Source: Comamonas composti DSM 21721
Lineage (GTDB): Bacteria > Pseudomonadota > Gammaproteobacteria > Burkholderiales > Burkholderiaceae_C
DNA: 34,838 nt
Assembly (NCBI RefSeq): GCF_000429845.1
Contig: NZ_AUCQ01000041.1
Coordinates: 1-34,838 of the forward strand
Direction of reading: 5' to 3'
Shown here: positions 7,310 through 15,133 of the stretch, piece by piece
How the letters are laid out: the number at the start of each line of letters is the position of its first letter
Position numbering within the stretch: the first letter of the stretch is position 1
Notes under the pieces: generated by a model
What the model was told of the DNA's origin: nothing
Seen by the model: only the letters and a program-made list of their open reading frames with translations
Databases searched by the model: none
Position numbers and translations under genes: made by a program

Positions 7310-8869
7310 TTGGAGCAGGAATACGGCTTGCAGGTTGCAGGCCTGGGTGCTTCTTTTGGTGCGCGCGTGATCTTGTCGGAAGTGGATTTCTGGCTTCCCG
7401 CGCGCGGTGTGACGGCCTTGCTCGGCCCTTCGGGTTCGGGCAAATCCACCCTGCTGAGAACTCTTGCCGACTTGAATTCGGGCAATCCGCGGTTTCGACG
7501 CTGGGGCAGCGTGCGCTATGCGGGCGTGCTCTGGCAGCCCGGTCTTGAAGCCCCGCGCCTGGTGCAGCAGCAGGCCAGGCTGATGCGGGCCAGCACGTAT
7601 GACGCCCTGGTGGAGCTGGTGCGCCCCAGCCTGCAACTGGGCCTGGGCGAGCTGCGTGAATGGTGTGCGGATCAGCTGGAGACACTGGGTCTGGCCGAGC
7701 TGGCCCATCGCTTCGAGACGCCGGCCATCAGCCTGCCGACCATGCAGCAGCGTGCGGTGGCGATCCTGCGCGAAGCCCTGATGCAGCCCGCCGTGCTCAT
7801 GGTGGACGAGCCCACGGTGGGGCTTGAGGGCTATGAAGCCTTCGAACTGCTGGAGCTGCTGCGCCAGTTGTCCTCGCGCATGAGCGTGCTCATGAGCACG
7901 CACCAGCAGCAGCACGCCCAATCCCTGGCCGGGAACATGCTGCTGCTCGCCGGCGGCCGTGTCCAGGAAGCGCGCAGCATGGAGGATTTTCTGCGCGCGC
8001 CCCTGTCGCTGGCGGGCCAGCAATTCGTGCGCACCGGCAGCTGTGCCGTGGCCTCGCCCGATTCGCGCGCCGAGGATCTGGAGGAGGGCATCGAGCCGCC
8101 TCCGCCCCTGCCCCAGGCAGCCCTGGAGGCGATTGCCGAATTCCTGCAGGACGCAGAGGACGAGCCCCAGGTCGCTGCCGAGCTGCCGCAGACGGGCGCC
8201 GAGCCCGCAGCAGAACCCGAGCCTGAACCTGAATCAGAGCCTGAGTCCGGGCAGGAAAGACTGGCGGGCAGCCTGCCCGAGCCCTCGTTCACATCGCTCG
8301 CGGATGCCGCGCCGGCCTTTGTGCCGCGCGCGGTCAACCCCGCCGTTCTCGTGGACTGGAAGCCTCTGGAGGCGAATGCCCAGGCCGTGCCTGCAAGCCG
8401 TGGTCCCACGGGCTTTGCCTGGCTGGTGCCGGGGCGCCTCGGGGGCACACCCTGGCCCGGCGTGGTGCATGACATGGATTCGGATCTGCAGGCCTTGCGC
8501 CGCTGCGGCATCACGGTGCTGATCACGCTCACGGAAAAGGATTTGCCGCAGGAGCCCCTGCAGCGCCACGGTCTGCGCAACCTGCATCTGCCCGTGTACG
8601 ACCACGAGCCGCCCACGGTGGCCCAGATCCAGATGTTGCTGGCGCGCATGTCGGCCATGCTGCGCGCCGGTGAAGTGCTGGCCGTGCACTGCCTGGCCGG
8701 CATAGGCCGCACGGGAACCGTGCTCGCCGCCTGGCTGGTGCGCGAAGGGCTGACCGCCGCCGAGGCCCTGCGCCGCGTAAGACTCATCGACGCCAAATAT
8801 GTGCAGTCCGAGGCGCAGGAGACTTTGCTGCACGACTACGAGATGGCCTTGCTGCACAAGATGGGCTGA
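7310..8869 (+). CDS. PstB-like ABC ATPase fused to a dual-specificity-type phosphatase
   Basis: This 519-residue protein has three parts. Residues 1-245 are an ABC ATPase closest in feel to PstB: Walker A GPSGSGKST (39-47), Walker B VLMVDEP (162-168) with Glu167, switch His198, and a PstB-like end (EDFLRAP…FVRTGS). Its signature motif is degenerate, SLPTMQQR (141-148) instead of LSGGQQQR. Residues 250-345 are a Pro/Glu-rich acidic linker. Residues 365-519 are a cysteine phosphatase: P-loop HCLAGIGRT (460-468) with nucleophile Cys461 and Arg467, and a likely general acid Asp431 in PVYDHEPP. There are no membrane spans and no permease nearby, so it is probably a soluble regulator rather than a transporter part. 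TTG is chosen because GAGGGG precedes it by eight bases and no ATG lies upstream. The Roadblock gene follows 36 bases later, probably in the same operon. Substrate unknown. Confidence 0.85.
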   Translation: MEQEYGLQVAGLGASFGARVILSEVDFWLPARGVTALLGPSGSGKSTLLRTLADLNSGNPRFRRWGSVRYAGVLWQPGLEAPRLVQQQARLMRASTYDALVELVRPSLQLGLGELREWCADQLETLGLAELAHRFETPAISLPTMQQRAVAILREALMQPAVLMVDEPTVGLEGYEAFELLELLRQLSSRMSVLMSTHQQQHAQSLAGNMLLLAGGRVQEARSMEDFLRAPLSLAGQQFVRTGSCAVASPDSRAEDLEEGIEPPPPLPQAALEAIAEFLQDAEDEPQVAAELPQTGAEPAAEPEPEPESEPESGQERLAGSLPEPSFTSLADAAPAFVPRAVNPAVLVDWKPLEANAQAVPASRGPTGFAWLVPGRLGGTPWPGVVHDMDSDLQALRRCGITVLITLTEKDLPQEPLQRHGLRNLHLPVYDHEPPTVAQIQMLLARMSAMLRAGEVLAVHCLAGIGRTGTVLAAWLVREGLTAAEALRRVRLIDAKYVQSEAQETLLHDYEMALLHKMG

Positions 8870-8905
8870 CCCAGAAATTTCAATGACCCCCAAAGGAGAA
8901 GCACG

Positions 8906-9310
8906 ATGAATTTGGACAATACTCTCAGCCAGGTGGCTGGCTCTGTGCCCGAATGCGTTGCCATAGGCTATGTGGATGCGGCCTCGGGCATGTTGCTTGC
9001 CATCCGCACCGTGGATTCCCACCCGCGCGAGGTCATCGATCTCGTGGCGGCAGCCACGGCCGATCTGTTCAATGGCCCGAATGTGTCCATGATCGAGACC
9101 CTGTTCAAGAAGTCCCGCGGCCTCAAGGATGACGGCCATCACTACTTCCAGGAACTGATCGTGAATAGCGACAACCTGATCCACGTTTTCATACGCGGCA
9201 AGAAGATGCCCGACTACATCGCCGTCTTCGTCTGCCGCCGCACGGCCAATCTGGGCATGGCGCTGACCAAGGCCCGCATGGCCATGCCCCAGCTCGAGGC
9301 CGCGGTCTGA
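8906..9310 (+). CDS. Roadblock/LC7-like domain protein
   Basis: This 134-residue single-domain protein resembles the Roadblock/LC7 fold: an N-terminal helix, then VAIGYVDAASGMLLAIRT, a helix with DLVAAATADLF, and a closing strand VFIRGKKMPDYIAVFVC followed by a long helix. Roadblock proteins usually dimerise and regulate small Ras-like GTPases (MglB with MglA) or other NTPases. No MglA-like GTPase is in the window; the only NTPase neighbour is the ABC-phosphatase fusion just upstream, which makes that protein the natural partner candidate. A strong AAAGGAG lies eight bases before ATG 8906. The fold assignment is by pattern only and needs structural support. Confidence 0.75.
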   Translation: MNLDNTLSQVAGSVPECVAIGYVDAASGMLLAIRTVDSHPREVIDLVAAATADLFNGPNVSMIETLFKKSRGLKDDGHHYFQELIVNSDNLIHVFIRGKKMPDYIAVFVCRRTANLGMALTKARMAMPQLEAAV

Positions 9311-9412
9311 TGCTGCGGGCAGATCCTGTGGCTACGCCGCACCGCCTGTACGAGGCGCGCTGACCCGGCTGCTGGATCCTGCAATGGCTGCTGGGGATTT
9401 GCCAGGGCCTGC

Positions 9413-9459
9413 AGCAAAAGGCGCATGGACCGCTATGCTCGGTCCATGCGCCTTTTGCT
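9413..9459. repeat. Perfect 20-bp inverted repeat over a translation start
   Basis: The arm 9413-9432 is the exact reverse complement of 9440-9459, with a seven-base loop (CTATGCT). The downstream arm contains the likely start codon of the response regulator (9446) and its first four codons; the upstream arm contains an alternative ATG (9425). In mRNA this would form a very stable hairpin sequestering the start. No poly-T follows, so it is not a standard terminator. Confidence 0.9.
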
Positions 9460-10105
9460 TGTTGAAGACGATCTCATGATAGGCGAGGCCGTGCAGACCC
9501 TGCTGCGCGGAGAGGGTCATGCCGTCGACTGGGTCCGGGACGGGCTGCAGGCCGATGCGGTCTTGCACGGGCATCACTATGACATCGTGCTGCTCGATCT
9601 GGGTCTGCCGGGTCTTGACGGACTGCAACTGCTGCGCCGGCTGCGCGCGCGTCGTGACCGTACGCCCGTGCTCGTGGCCACGGCCCGCGATGCGGTGCGC
9701 GACCGCATTGCGGGGCTGGATGCGGGAGCCGACGACTATGTGCTCAAGCCCTATGACATGGACGAGCTGCTGGCCAGGCTGCGCGCCCTGGCGCGGCGCG
9801 CGGCCGCAGGCGCCGAGCCGCTGTACGAGCGCGATGGCGTGCGCCTCAACCCGGCCACGCGCGAGGCCAGCGTGCAGGGCCGGGACGTCGTGCTCTCGGG
9901 GCGGGAGTGGGCCGTGCTCGATGCCTTGCTTGCCAGACCCGGCGGCACGCTGTCGCGTCAGCAGATCGAGGACAAGCTCTATGGCTGGGGCGACGAGGTC
10001 AGCAGCAATGCCATCGAGGTCTATATCCACGGCCTGCGCAAAAAGCTGGGCGCGGCCGTCATCCTCAATGTGCGCGGGGTCGGCTATATGCTGCCCAAAG
10101 CATGA
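9446..10105 (+). CDS. OmpR-family response regulator (QseB-like)
   Basis: This 219-residue two-component regulator has a receiver domain (1-115) and a winged-helix DNA-binding domain (about 125-219). The acidic pocket is in LLVEDD, the phospho-acceptor is Asp51 (IVLLDLGLPGLDG) and the conserved Lys lies in YVLKPYD. The start 9446 (MRLLLVEDD) matches the usual family start. ATG 9425 would add seven residues, but AAAAGG sits only three bases before it, and 9446 has no clear ribosome site. The start lies in a perfect 20-bp inverted repeat, so translation may be structurally controlled. Its stop overlaps the kinase start (ATGA). Domain layout suits QseB, TctD or PmrA-like regulators; the signal is unknown. 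Confidence 0.92.
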   Translation: MRLLLVEDDLMIGEAVQTLLRGEGHAVDWVRDGLQADAVLHGHHYDIVLLDLGLPGLDGLQLLRRLRARRDRTPVLVATARDAVRDRIAGLDAGADDYVLKPYDMDELLARLRALARRAAAGAEPLYERDGVRLNPATREASVQGRDVVLSGREWAVLDALLARPGGTLSRQQIEDKLYGWGDEVSSNAIEVYIHGLRKKLGAAVILNVRGVGYMLPKA

Positions 10106-11496
10106 TGCACTGGCTGTCCCGGCTCCCGGCCTCGCGGGCAGGCTCTGCAGGCCGCCAGCTCTCGTCCCTGGGCGGACGGCTGTTGCTGTTCATCGGTGCG
10201 GCGATTGTCTTCACGGCCCTGCTTCAGGGGGCGCTTGCCTATCGCAATGCGCTGGTGCAGACCGATGCGCTGTTCGACTACCAGATGCAGCAGACGGCGT
10301 TTGCGCTGCGCGCCGGCCTGCCCGTGGATGCCAAGGGCAGGCCCGAGGGCACGCCCGAGGAGGACGAAAACCACGAGCTCATCGTTCAGGTCTGGACCAA
10401 CGAGGGGCTGCGCATCTTCGAGTCCGCGCTGGGCGCGGCCCTGCCGCAGATGGCCGTGCTGGGCTTTGCCGACGTGCGGGCGCGCGGCACGACGTACCGC
10501 GTGTTCTCGCTGCAGACCCGCTCCCAGGTGATACAGGTGGCCCAGGACATGCGGGTGCGCCGTGCGCTGGCGCGCGAGGCCGCATGGCGCAGCCTGCTGC
10601 CGATCGCACTGCTTGCGCCGCTGCTGGCCCTGGCCGTATGGCTGGTGGTGCGCCGTTCCCTGGCCCCGGTGCAGCGCGTGCGCCATGAGCTGGCCGCACG
10701 CCAGCCCGAAGACCTGGCGCCTGTGCCCGAGCAGGGTCTGCCTGACGAGGTCCGGCCGCTGGTGGCCGAGCTCAATGCGCTGCTGCTGCGTGTGGGCCAG
10801 GCTTTCGAGGCCCAGCAGCAGTTCGTGGCCGATGCGGCCCATGAGCTGCGCTCGCCCCTGGCCGCGCTGCAACTGCAGTTGCAGGTGTTGAGAAAAGCGC
10901 CGGATGCGGCCGCGCATGCCCAGGCATGCGAGCGCCTGGCGGCCGGCATAGACCGGGCCAAGCGCCTGGTCGAGCAATTGCTGGATCTGGCGCGCCAGGA
11001 GACCCAGGGCCTGCCGCTGCAGGAGCTGCCCCTGGTCGATCTCGCCCAGGTCGTGGCCCAGGCCCTGGCCGACACGGCCGTGGCCGCCCGGCAAAAAGAC
11101 CTGGACCTGGGGCTTGGCGAGGAGCTGGCCCGGATGCGCCCCTTCGGGCTGAGAGGCGATGCCCAGGCCCTGCGCACCCTGGTGCGCAATCTGCTGGACA
11201 ACGCCATCAAATACGTTCCGGCAGGCGGGCGTGTGGACCTTCGTTGGCGCAGTGATGCACAGGGCCGGGCGCTGATCGTCGAGGACTCGGGCCCGGGCAT
11301 TGACCCGGCCCAGCGCGCGCAGGTGCTGCGCCGCTTCATGCGCGGCGCGGGCGCCGGCCAGGTGCCTGGCAACGGCCTGGGCCTGGCCATCGTGCAGGCG
11401 ATTGCGACACGCCATGGCGCGCGGCTGGTGCTGGATGCCTCACCCACGCTCAAGGGCCTGCGCGTACAGGTGATCTGGCCGCGCGTGGAGGACTGA
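10102..11496 (+). CDS. Two-component sensor histidine kinase (QseC/TctE-like)
   Basis: This 464-residue inner-membrane kinase is partner of the preceding regulator, with which it shares an ATGA overlap. Membrane spans lie at about 26-47 and 164-184, flanking a periplasmic 2CSK_N-like domain of roughly 115 residues. A short HAMP-like linker (RRSLAPVQRVRHEL) follows. The phosphorylated His247 is in DAAHELRSPL. The ATPase domain has NLLDNAIKYVP (about 363-373), EDSGPGID (about 393-400) and GNGLGLAIV. The frame is open further upstream over the regulator, but only the ATG at 10102 gives the expected N-terminus. The sensed signal is not apparent. Confidence 0.92.
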   Translation: MMHWLSRLPASRAGSAGRQLSSLGGRLLLFIGAAIVFTALLQGALAYRNALVQTDALFDYQMQQTAFALRAGLPVDAKGRPEGTPEEDENHELIVQVWTNEGLRIFESALGAALPQMAVLGFADVRARGTTYRVFSLQTRSQVIQVAQDMRVRRALAREAAWRSLLPIALLAPLLALAVWLVVRRSLAPVQRVRHELAARQPEDLAPVPEQGLPDEVRPLVAELNALLLRVGQAFEAQQQFVADAAHELRSPLAALQLQLQVLRKAPDAAAHAQACERLAAGIDRAKRLVEQLLDLARQETQGLPLQELPLVDLAQVVAQALADTAVAARQKDLDLGLGEELARMRPFGLRGDAQALRTLVRNLLDNAIKYVPAGGRVDLRWRSDAQGRALIVEDSGPGIDPAQRAQVLRRFMRGAGAGQVPGNGLGLAIVQAIATRHGARLVLDASPTLKGLRVQVIWPRVED

Positions 11497-11664
11497 ATGG
11501 CCGCCATCCTGCGCACATATTTCTGGGCGTACAAGGATATTTGCGCCCGATTCCCAGATGGATGCTGCAAATAGCTTTCATATCCAGTCCATGAAGATGA
11601 AAATGCCTGAACTTTTCAAGCCCCTGGAGCCCGGTCTCCGGGCCAGATCTCTCAAAGGCATGGC

Positions 11665-12681
11665 ATGCAGTCAATCATCGAGCGCTTGTCGCAATCCCTG
11701 AACAAGACCCAGACGCTGCAGGAGTTCATACGCTCTTTGCTGCAGATGCTGGGGAATGCGGGCCAGTTCGAGTCCACCTATCTGACCAGTCTTGATGAGG
11801 GCAAGGGTCTGCAGCAGGTGGTTTTTGCGCACAACTCCAGCGGGCTGCAGATCACGCAAGGCCTGCGCATGCGCTGGAATGACAGCCTGTGCAAGCGGGC
11901 ACTTGAGGAAGGCTGCATGCATGCGGCCGATGTCGAGGTCTTCTGGGAGAGCTGCAGCACAGCGCGGGAGCTGGGCATACGCAGCCATGCGAGCGTGCCC
12001 CTGCGGTTTTCCGATGGCCGGCTCTATGGCAGCCTGTGTGCCGCAAGTCAGGGAAAGGCCTGCTTGAGCGAGCCGCTCCAGGCCTTGCTGCCGCTGTTTG
12101 CAAGACTCATTGCCGAGCGCCTTGAACGCGAGCAGCTGATCGAGACCCTGGATCTGCGCAACCGCGAGCTTGCAGCCCTGGCCTTGCTCGATCCCCTGAC
12201 CGGCATGCCCAACCGCCGCTGCATTACCGATGAGCTGGGCCGGCTGATTGCGCGCAGTGCACGCAGCGACGAATGGGTGCTGGTGGGCTTCATCGATCTC
12301 AATCGCCTCAAGCAGGTCAACGACGAGCATGGCCACGAGGTCGGCGATGCCTTGCTGTGCGCGGTCAGCGAGCGGCTGGCCTCATGCCTGCGCAGCGGCG
12401 ACATGCTGGCCCGCTTCGGCGGCGACGAATTCGTGTTCATAGGCTCGGGGCCGACTCTTGCGGAAGACGGCGATGCCGTGGTGCGCGATCTGCAGCAGCG
12501 CCTGACCCAGGCCTCGAACTTCAGCCTGGAGCTTGCCCATGGCCTGAGTCTTGCGCATGCCGGTGTCAGTGCCGGCGTGGTCTGTCTGTCTCCGCATGCC
12601 ACGGATGCCGGCGATGCCCTGCAAAAGGCCGATGCCGCCATGTACCGCATCAAGGCCCAAGCCAGCGGCCAGGCATGCTGA
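11665..12681 (+). CDS. GAF-GGDEF diguanylate cyclase
   Basis: This 338-residue cytoplasmic protein makes the second messenger cyclic di-GMP from two GTP. Residues about 10-155 look like a GAF sensor domain with no membrane span. The GGDEF domain begins at DPLTGMPNRR, and the active site GGDEF is intact at 252-256. An inhibitory-site RxxD (RSGD, 243-246) lies five residues before it, so product inhibition is expected. The metal-binding FIDLNRLKQVNDEHGH segment is present. AAAGG precedes ATG 11665 by six bases. The 168-base gap after the sensor kinase shows no terminator, but the gene probably has its own promoter. Its presence 5 kb from the Pil-Chp cluster may be relevant to motility, but that is only proximity. 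Confidence 0.92.
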   Translation: MQSIIERLSQSLNKTQTLQEFIRSLLQMLGNAGQFESTYLTSLDEGKGLQQVVFAHNSSGLQITQGLRMRWNDSLCKRALEEGCMHAADVEVFWESCSTARELGIRSHASVPLRFSDGRLYGSLCAASQGKACLSEPLQALLPLFARLIAERLEREQLIETLDLRNRELAALALLDPLTGMPNRRCITDELGRLIARSARSDEWVLVGFIDLNRLKQVNDEHGHEVGDALLCAVSERLASCLRSGDMLARFGGDEFVFIGSGPTLAEDGDAVVRDLQQRLTQASNFSLELAHGLSLAHAGVSAGVVCLSPHATDAGDALQKADAAMYRIKAQASGQAC

Positions 12682-12859
12682 GACCGATCTGCCACAGCGC
12701 CAATCGCACAAAACATAGAAGGCTTCTGGGTTAAGCGATTAAGGGTTTGTGCTTAGTCGGCTTGCTGCCTATGCTGTGAACCCTTTTACGGCTCCCTGGC
12801 TTGGGCCACGCATGCAAGCGCATGTCCGTGCAAGCCTTTGGGCTCACCAAAGGAATTGC

Positions 12860-14362
12860 ATGCAGTGGTTGAAAACCAAGACGATAGAGCAGGCTCTGGC
12901 CGATTCGGATGAGCCGGGGCGCCAGCTCAAGCGCAGCCTGGGCGTGTTCGACCTGGCCATTCTGGGCGTGGCCGTGGCTGTGGGCGCGGGGATTTTTTCC
13001 GTGGGCGCGCGCGCTGCGGGCAGTTTTGCGGGCCCGGCCGTGATCTTTTCCTTTGTGCTGGCGGCGCTGACCTGTGCCATGGCCACCATGTGCTATGCGG
13101 AGTTCGCCTCCAGCGTGCCCGTCACGGGCAGTGCCTATACCTATACCTATCTGACGCTGGGCGAGGGTCTGGCCTGGATCATCGGCTGGAATCTGCTGCT
13201 GGAGATGATTGCGGCAGGCGCGGTGATCGCCAAGTACTGGGGCATTTACCTGTCCACGGTGTTTGCCACGGCGGGCGTGGACATTCCCAGCACCCTGCAT
13301 CTGGGTGCGATCAGTCTGGAGTGGGGGCCGTTCTTCATCGTGACGGTGTTCACCGTGCTGCTGATTCTGGGCACGCGCGAATCGGCGCGCGTGAACAATG
13401 TGTTCACGCTGATCAAGATCGCGATCACGCTGTTCGTGATCGTGGTGGGCTTCACCTATATGGATCTGAAGAACTTCACGCCCTTTGTGCCCCCGGCCCA
13501 GCCGCCTGTGGTGGGCCATGGCGTGACCGGCGATGTCTGGGGCCAGCCCATGCTGGCCTGGCTGTTCGGCGCCCAGCCCAGCCAGTACGGCTGGCTGGGG
13601 GTGATCTCGGGGGCCTCGCTGGTGTTCTTTGCCTTCATAGGCTTCGATGTGGTGGCGACCTCGGCCGAGGAGGTCAAGGAGCCGCAAAAGACCATACCTC
13701 GCGGCATCTTCGGCGGTCTGGCCCTGGTGACCCTGCTCTATATCCTGGTCACGCTGGCGCTCACGGGCATGGTGCCCTATACGGAGCTGGCCAAGGCCGA
13801 GAATCCGTCCCTGGCCACGGCCTTCATGAGCGTGGGCGCAACCTGGGCGGCCCAGGTGATTGCGGTCGGCGTGCTGCTGGGGCTGACCACGGTGGTCATG
13901 GTGCTGCTCATGGGGGCGGCGCGCATTTTGCTGGCGCTGTGCCGCGACGGCCTGCTGCCACGCAGCTGGAGCCTGACCTCGGCCACGCGCAAGACGCCCG
14001 TGCGGCTGCAGTTGCTGGTGGGCGCGGTGATCGCGGTGCTGGCGGGCTTCACCAAGGTGGAGCTGCTCGAAGAGATGATCAACATCGGCACGCTTTCGGC
14101 CTTTGTGGTGGTGAGCATCGGCATTCTGGTGCTGCGCAGGAAGCGCCCCGACTGGAAGGGCGGCTACCGCGTGCCCCTGGTGCCGGTGCTGCCCCTGCTT
14201 TCGGCGCTGTTGTGTACCTATCTGATGTTCAACCTGACCACGCTGACCTGGCTGCGCTTTCTGGCCTGGATGGCCGTGGGCCTGCTGGTCTACCTGCTGT
14301 ACGGCAGGCACCACTCGCGCCTGGCACACAGGTCGGATGCCTTGAAAAAAGAGAGCGCCTAG
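12860..14362 (+). CDS. APC-superfamily amino acid permease
   Basis: This 500-residue inner-membrane transporter has about twelve hydrophobic spans. Span 1 carries the unwound GAGIFSVG motif (42-49) that binds the substrate amino group, and FFAFIGFDVVATSAEEVKEPQKTIP is the conserved loop of the cationic-amino-acid-transporter (YfnA/CAT) branch. The start ATG 12860 follows AAAGGA; the frame is open to 12749, but the extra 37 residues have no matching start signals. The stop codon TAG overlaps the arm of a dispersed repeat remnant. The substrate is not predictable from sequence. No catabolic partner gene is adjacent. Confidence 0.9.
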   Translation: MQWLKTKTIEQALADSDEPGRQLKRSLGVFDLAILGVAVAVGAGIFSVGARAAGSFAGPAVIFSFVLAALTCAMATMCYAEFASSVPVTGSAYTYTYLTLGEGLAWIIGWNLLLEMIAAGAVIAKYWGIYLSTVFATAGVDIPSTLHLGAISLEWGPFFIVTVFTVLLILGTRESARVNNVFTLIKIAITLFVIVVGFTYMDLKNFTPFVPPAQPPVVGHGVTGDVWGQPMLAWLFGAQPSQYGWLGVISGASLVFFAFIGFDVVATSAEEVKEPQKTIPRGIFGGLALVTLLYILVTLALTGMVPYTELAKAENPSLATAFMSVGATWAAQVIAVGVLLGLTTVVMVLLMGAARILLALCRDGLLPRSWSLTSATRKTPVRLQLLVGAVIAVLAGFTKVELLEEMINIGTLSAFVVVSIGILVLRRKRPDWKGGYRVPLVPVLPLLSALLCTYLMFNLTTLTWLRFLAWMAVGLLVYLLYGRHHSRLAHRSDALKKESA

Positions 14363-14437
14363 CGCTTGTCAGTCATTGGTTTCAAGGCGTTTTCTACTTA
14401 AAACCTAGAACAGTTGCGCGCAAGCAGCTATCAAAAA
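14360..14437. repeat. Degenerate family 2 repeat remnant
   Basis: AGCGCTTGTCAG (14361-14372) and the later GCAAGCAGCTATCAAAAA stretch (about 14420-14436) match arm pieces of the dumbbell repeats at 5264 and 27277 and of the half-element at 31417. The left arm supplies the stop codon of the permease gene. Confidence 0.45.
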
Positions 14438-14485
14438 TAATGAGCATGCGGTCTGACCCGATGTTTTGTTGCGTACAGTGCCGGC

Positions 14486-15091
14486 ATGGCTGATACAGAA
14501 CTTGGCGAAGACGGGGTTGCGCGCTGCCGCTGGTGCCTGGGCTCGGCGCTCTACCAGGGCTATCACGATCGCGAATGGGGCTACCCGGTCGCCGATGACA
14601 GGCGCTTGTTCGAGAAGCTCTGCCTCGAAGGCTTCCAGGCGGGGCTGAGCTGGCTCACGATCCTGAACAAGCGCGAGAACTTTCGCCGCGCGTTTGCGGG
14701 CTTTGATTTTTGTCAGCTCGCGGAGTTTGGCGAGGCGGAGGTGCAGCGTCTGCTGCAGGACGCGGGCATTGTGCGCCACCGGGGCAAGATCGAGGCCGTG
14801 ATCAACAATGCCCGGTGTGCCGTCGAGATGGTTGCCACCGAGGGCTCGCTGGCCGCCTTCTTCTGGCGCCACATGCCGCAGACGCCGAGCCTGGGCGAGC
14901 ACATTCCCGCCCAGACGGCCGAGTCCCGGGCCTTGTCCGCAGAGCTCAAGAGGCGCGGCTGGAAGTTCGTGGGCCCGACCACGGTCTATGCGTTCATGCA
15001 GGCCATGGGTCTGGTCAACGACCACGCGCCGGGCTGTGCCGTGCGCAACCAGGTGGAGCAGGCACGCCGCGCGTTTCGGCCGATGCAATGA
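14486..15091 (+). CDS. tag: DNA-3-methyladenine glycosylase I
   Basis: This 201-residue base-excision repair enzyme removes 3-methyladenine from alkylated DNA. The family zinc site is visible as Cys14, His27 (YHDREWGYP), His180 and Cys184 (NDHAPGC). The base-recognition Glu48 lies in LCLEGFQAGLSW, a hallmark of Tag. It is slightly longer than E. coli Tag (187), with a 10-residue N-terminal extension. It converges on hemL, and a strong hairpin lies at its 3' end. No ada or alkB neighbour is present, so constitutive expression, as in E. coli, is likely. Confidence 0.95.
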   Translation: MADTELGEDGVARCRWCLGSALYQGYHDREWGYPVADDRRLFEKLCLEGFQAGLSWLTILNKRENFRRAFAGFDFCQLAEFGEAEVQRLLQDAGIVRHRGKIEAVINNARCAVEMVATEGSLAAFFWRHMPQTPSLGEHIPAQTAESRALSAELKRRGWKFVGPTTVYAFMQAMGLVNDHAPGCAVRNQVEQARRAFRPMQ

Positions 15092-15093
15092 GA

Positions 15094-15120
15094 AAGAGCC
15101 CGCGAAGGCGGGCTCTTGCG
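15094..15120. terminator. Bidirectional terminator between tag and hemL
   Basis: AAGAGCCCGC (15094-15103) pairs perfectly with GCGGGCTCTT (15108-15117) around a four-base loop. Read on the minus strand, the hairpin ends in CTCTTTCT, giving a usable U-tract for hemL; on the plus strand the T-tract is short. Confidence 0.8.
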
Positions 15121-15133
15121 GTGGTGGCTGGCG

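Noticed and set aside
9907..10101. N-terminal extension of the sensor kinase frame
   Set aside because: It lies wholly over the response-regulator DNA-binding domain in another frame; the ATG at 10102 with ATGA coupling gives the normal membrane-kinase start.
12749..12859. Longer N-terminus for the amino acid permease
   Set aside because: No family similarity in the extra 37 residues, while ATG 12860 has a clear AAAGGA site.
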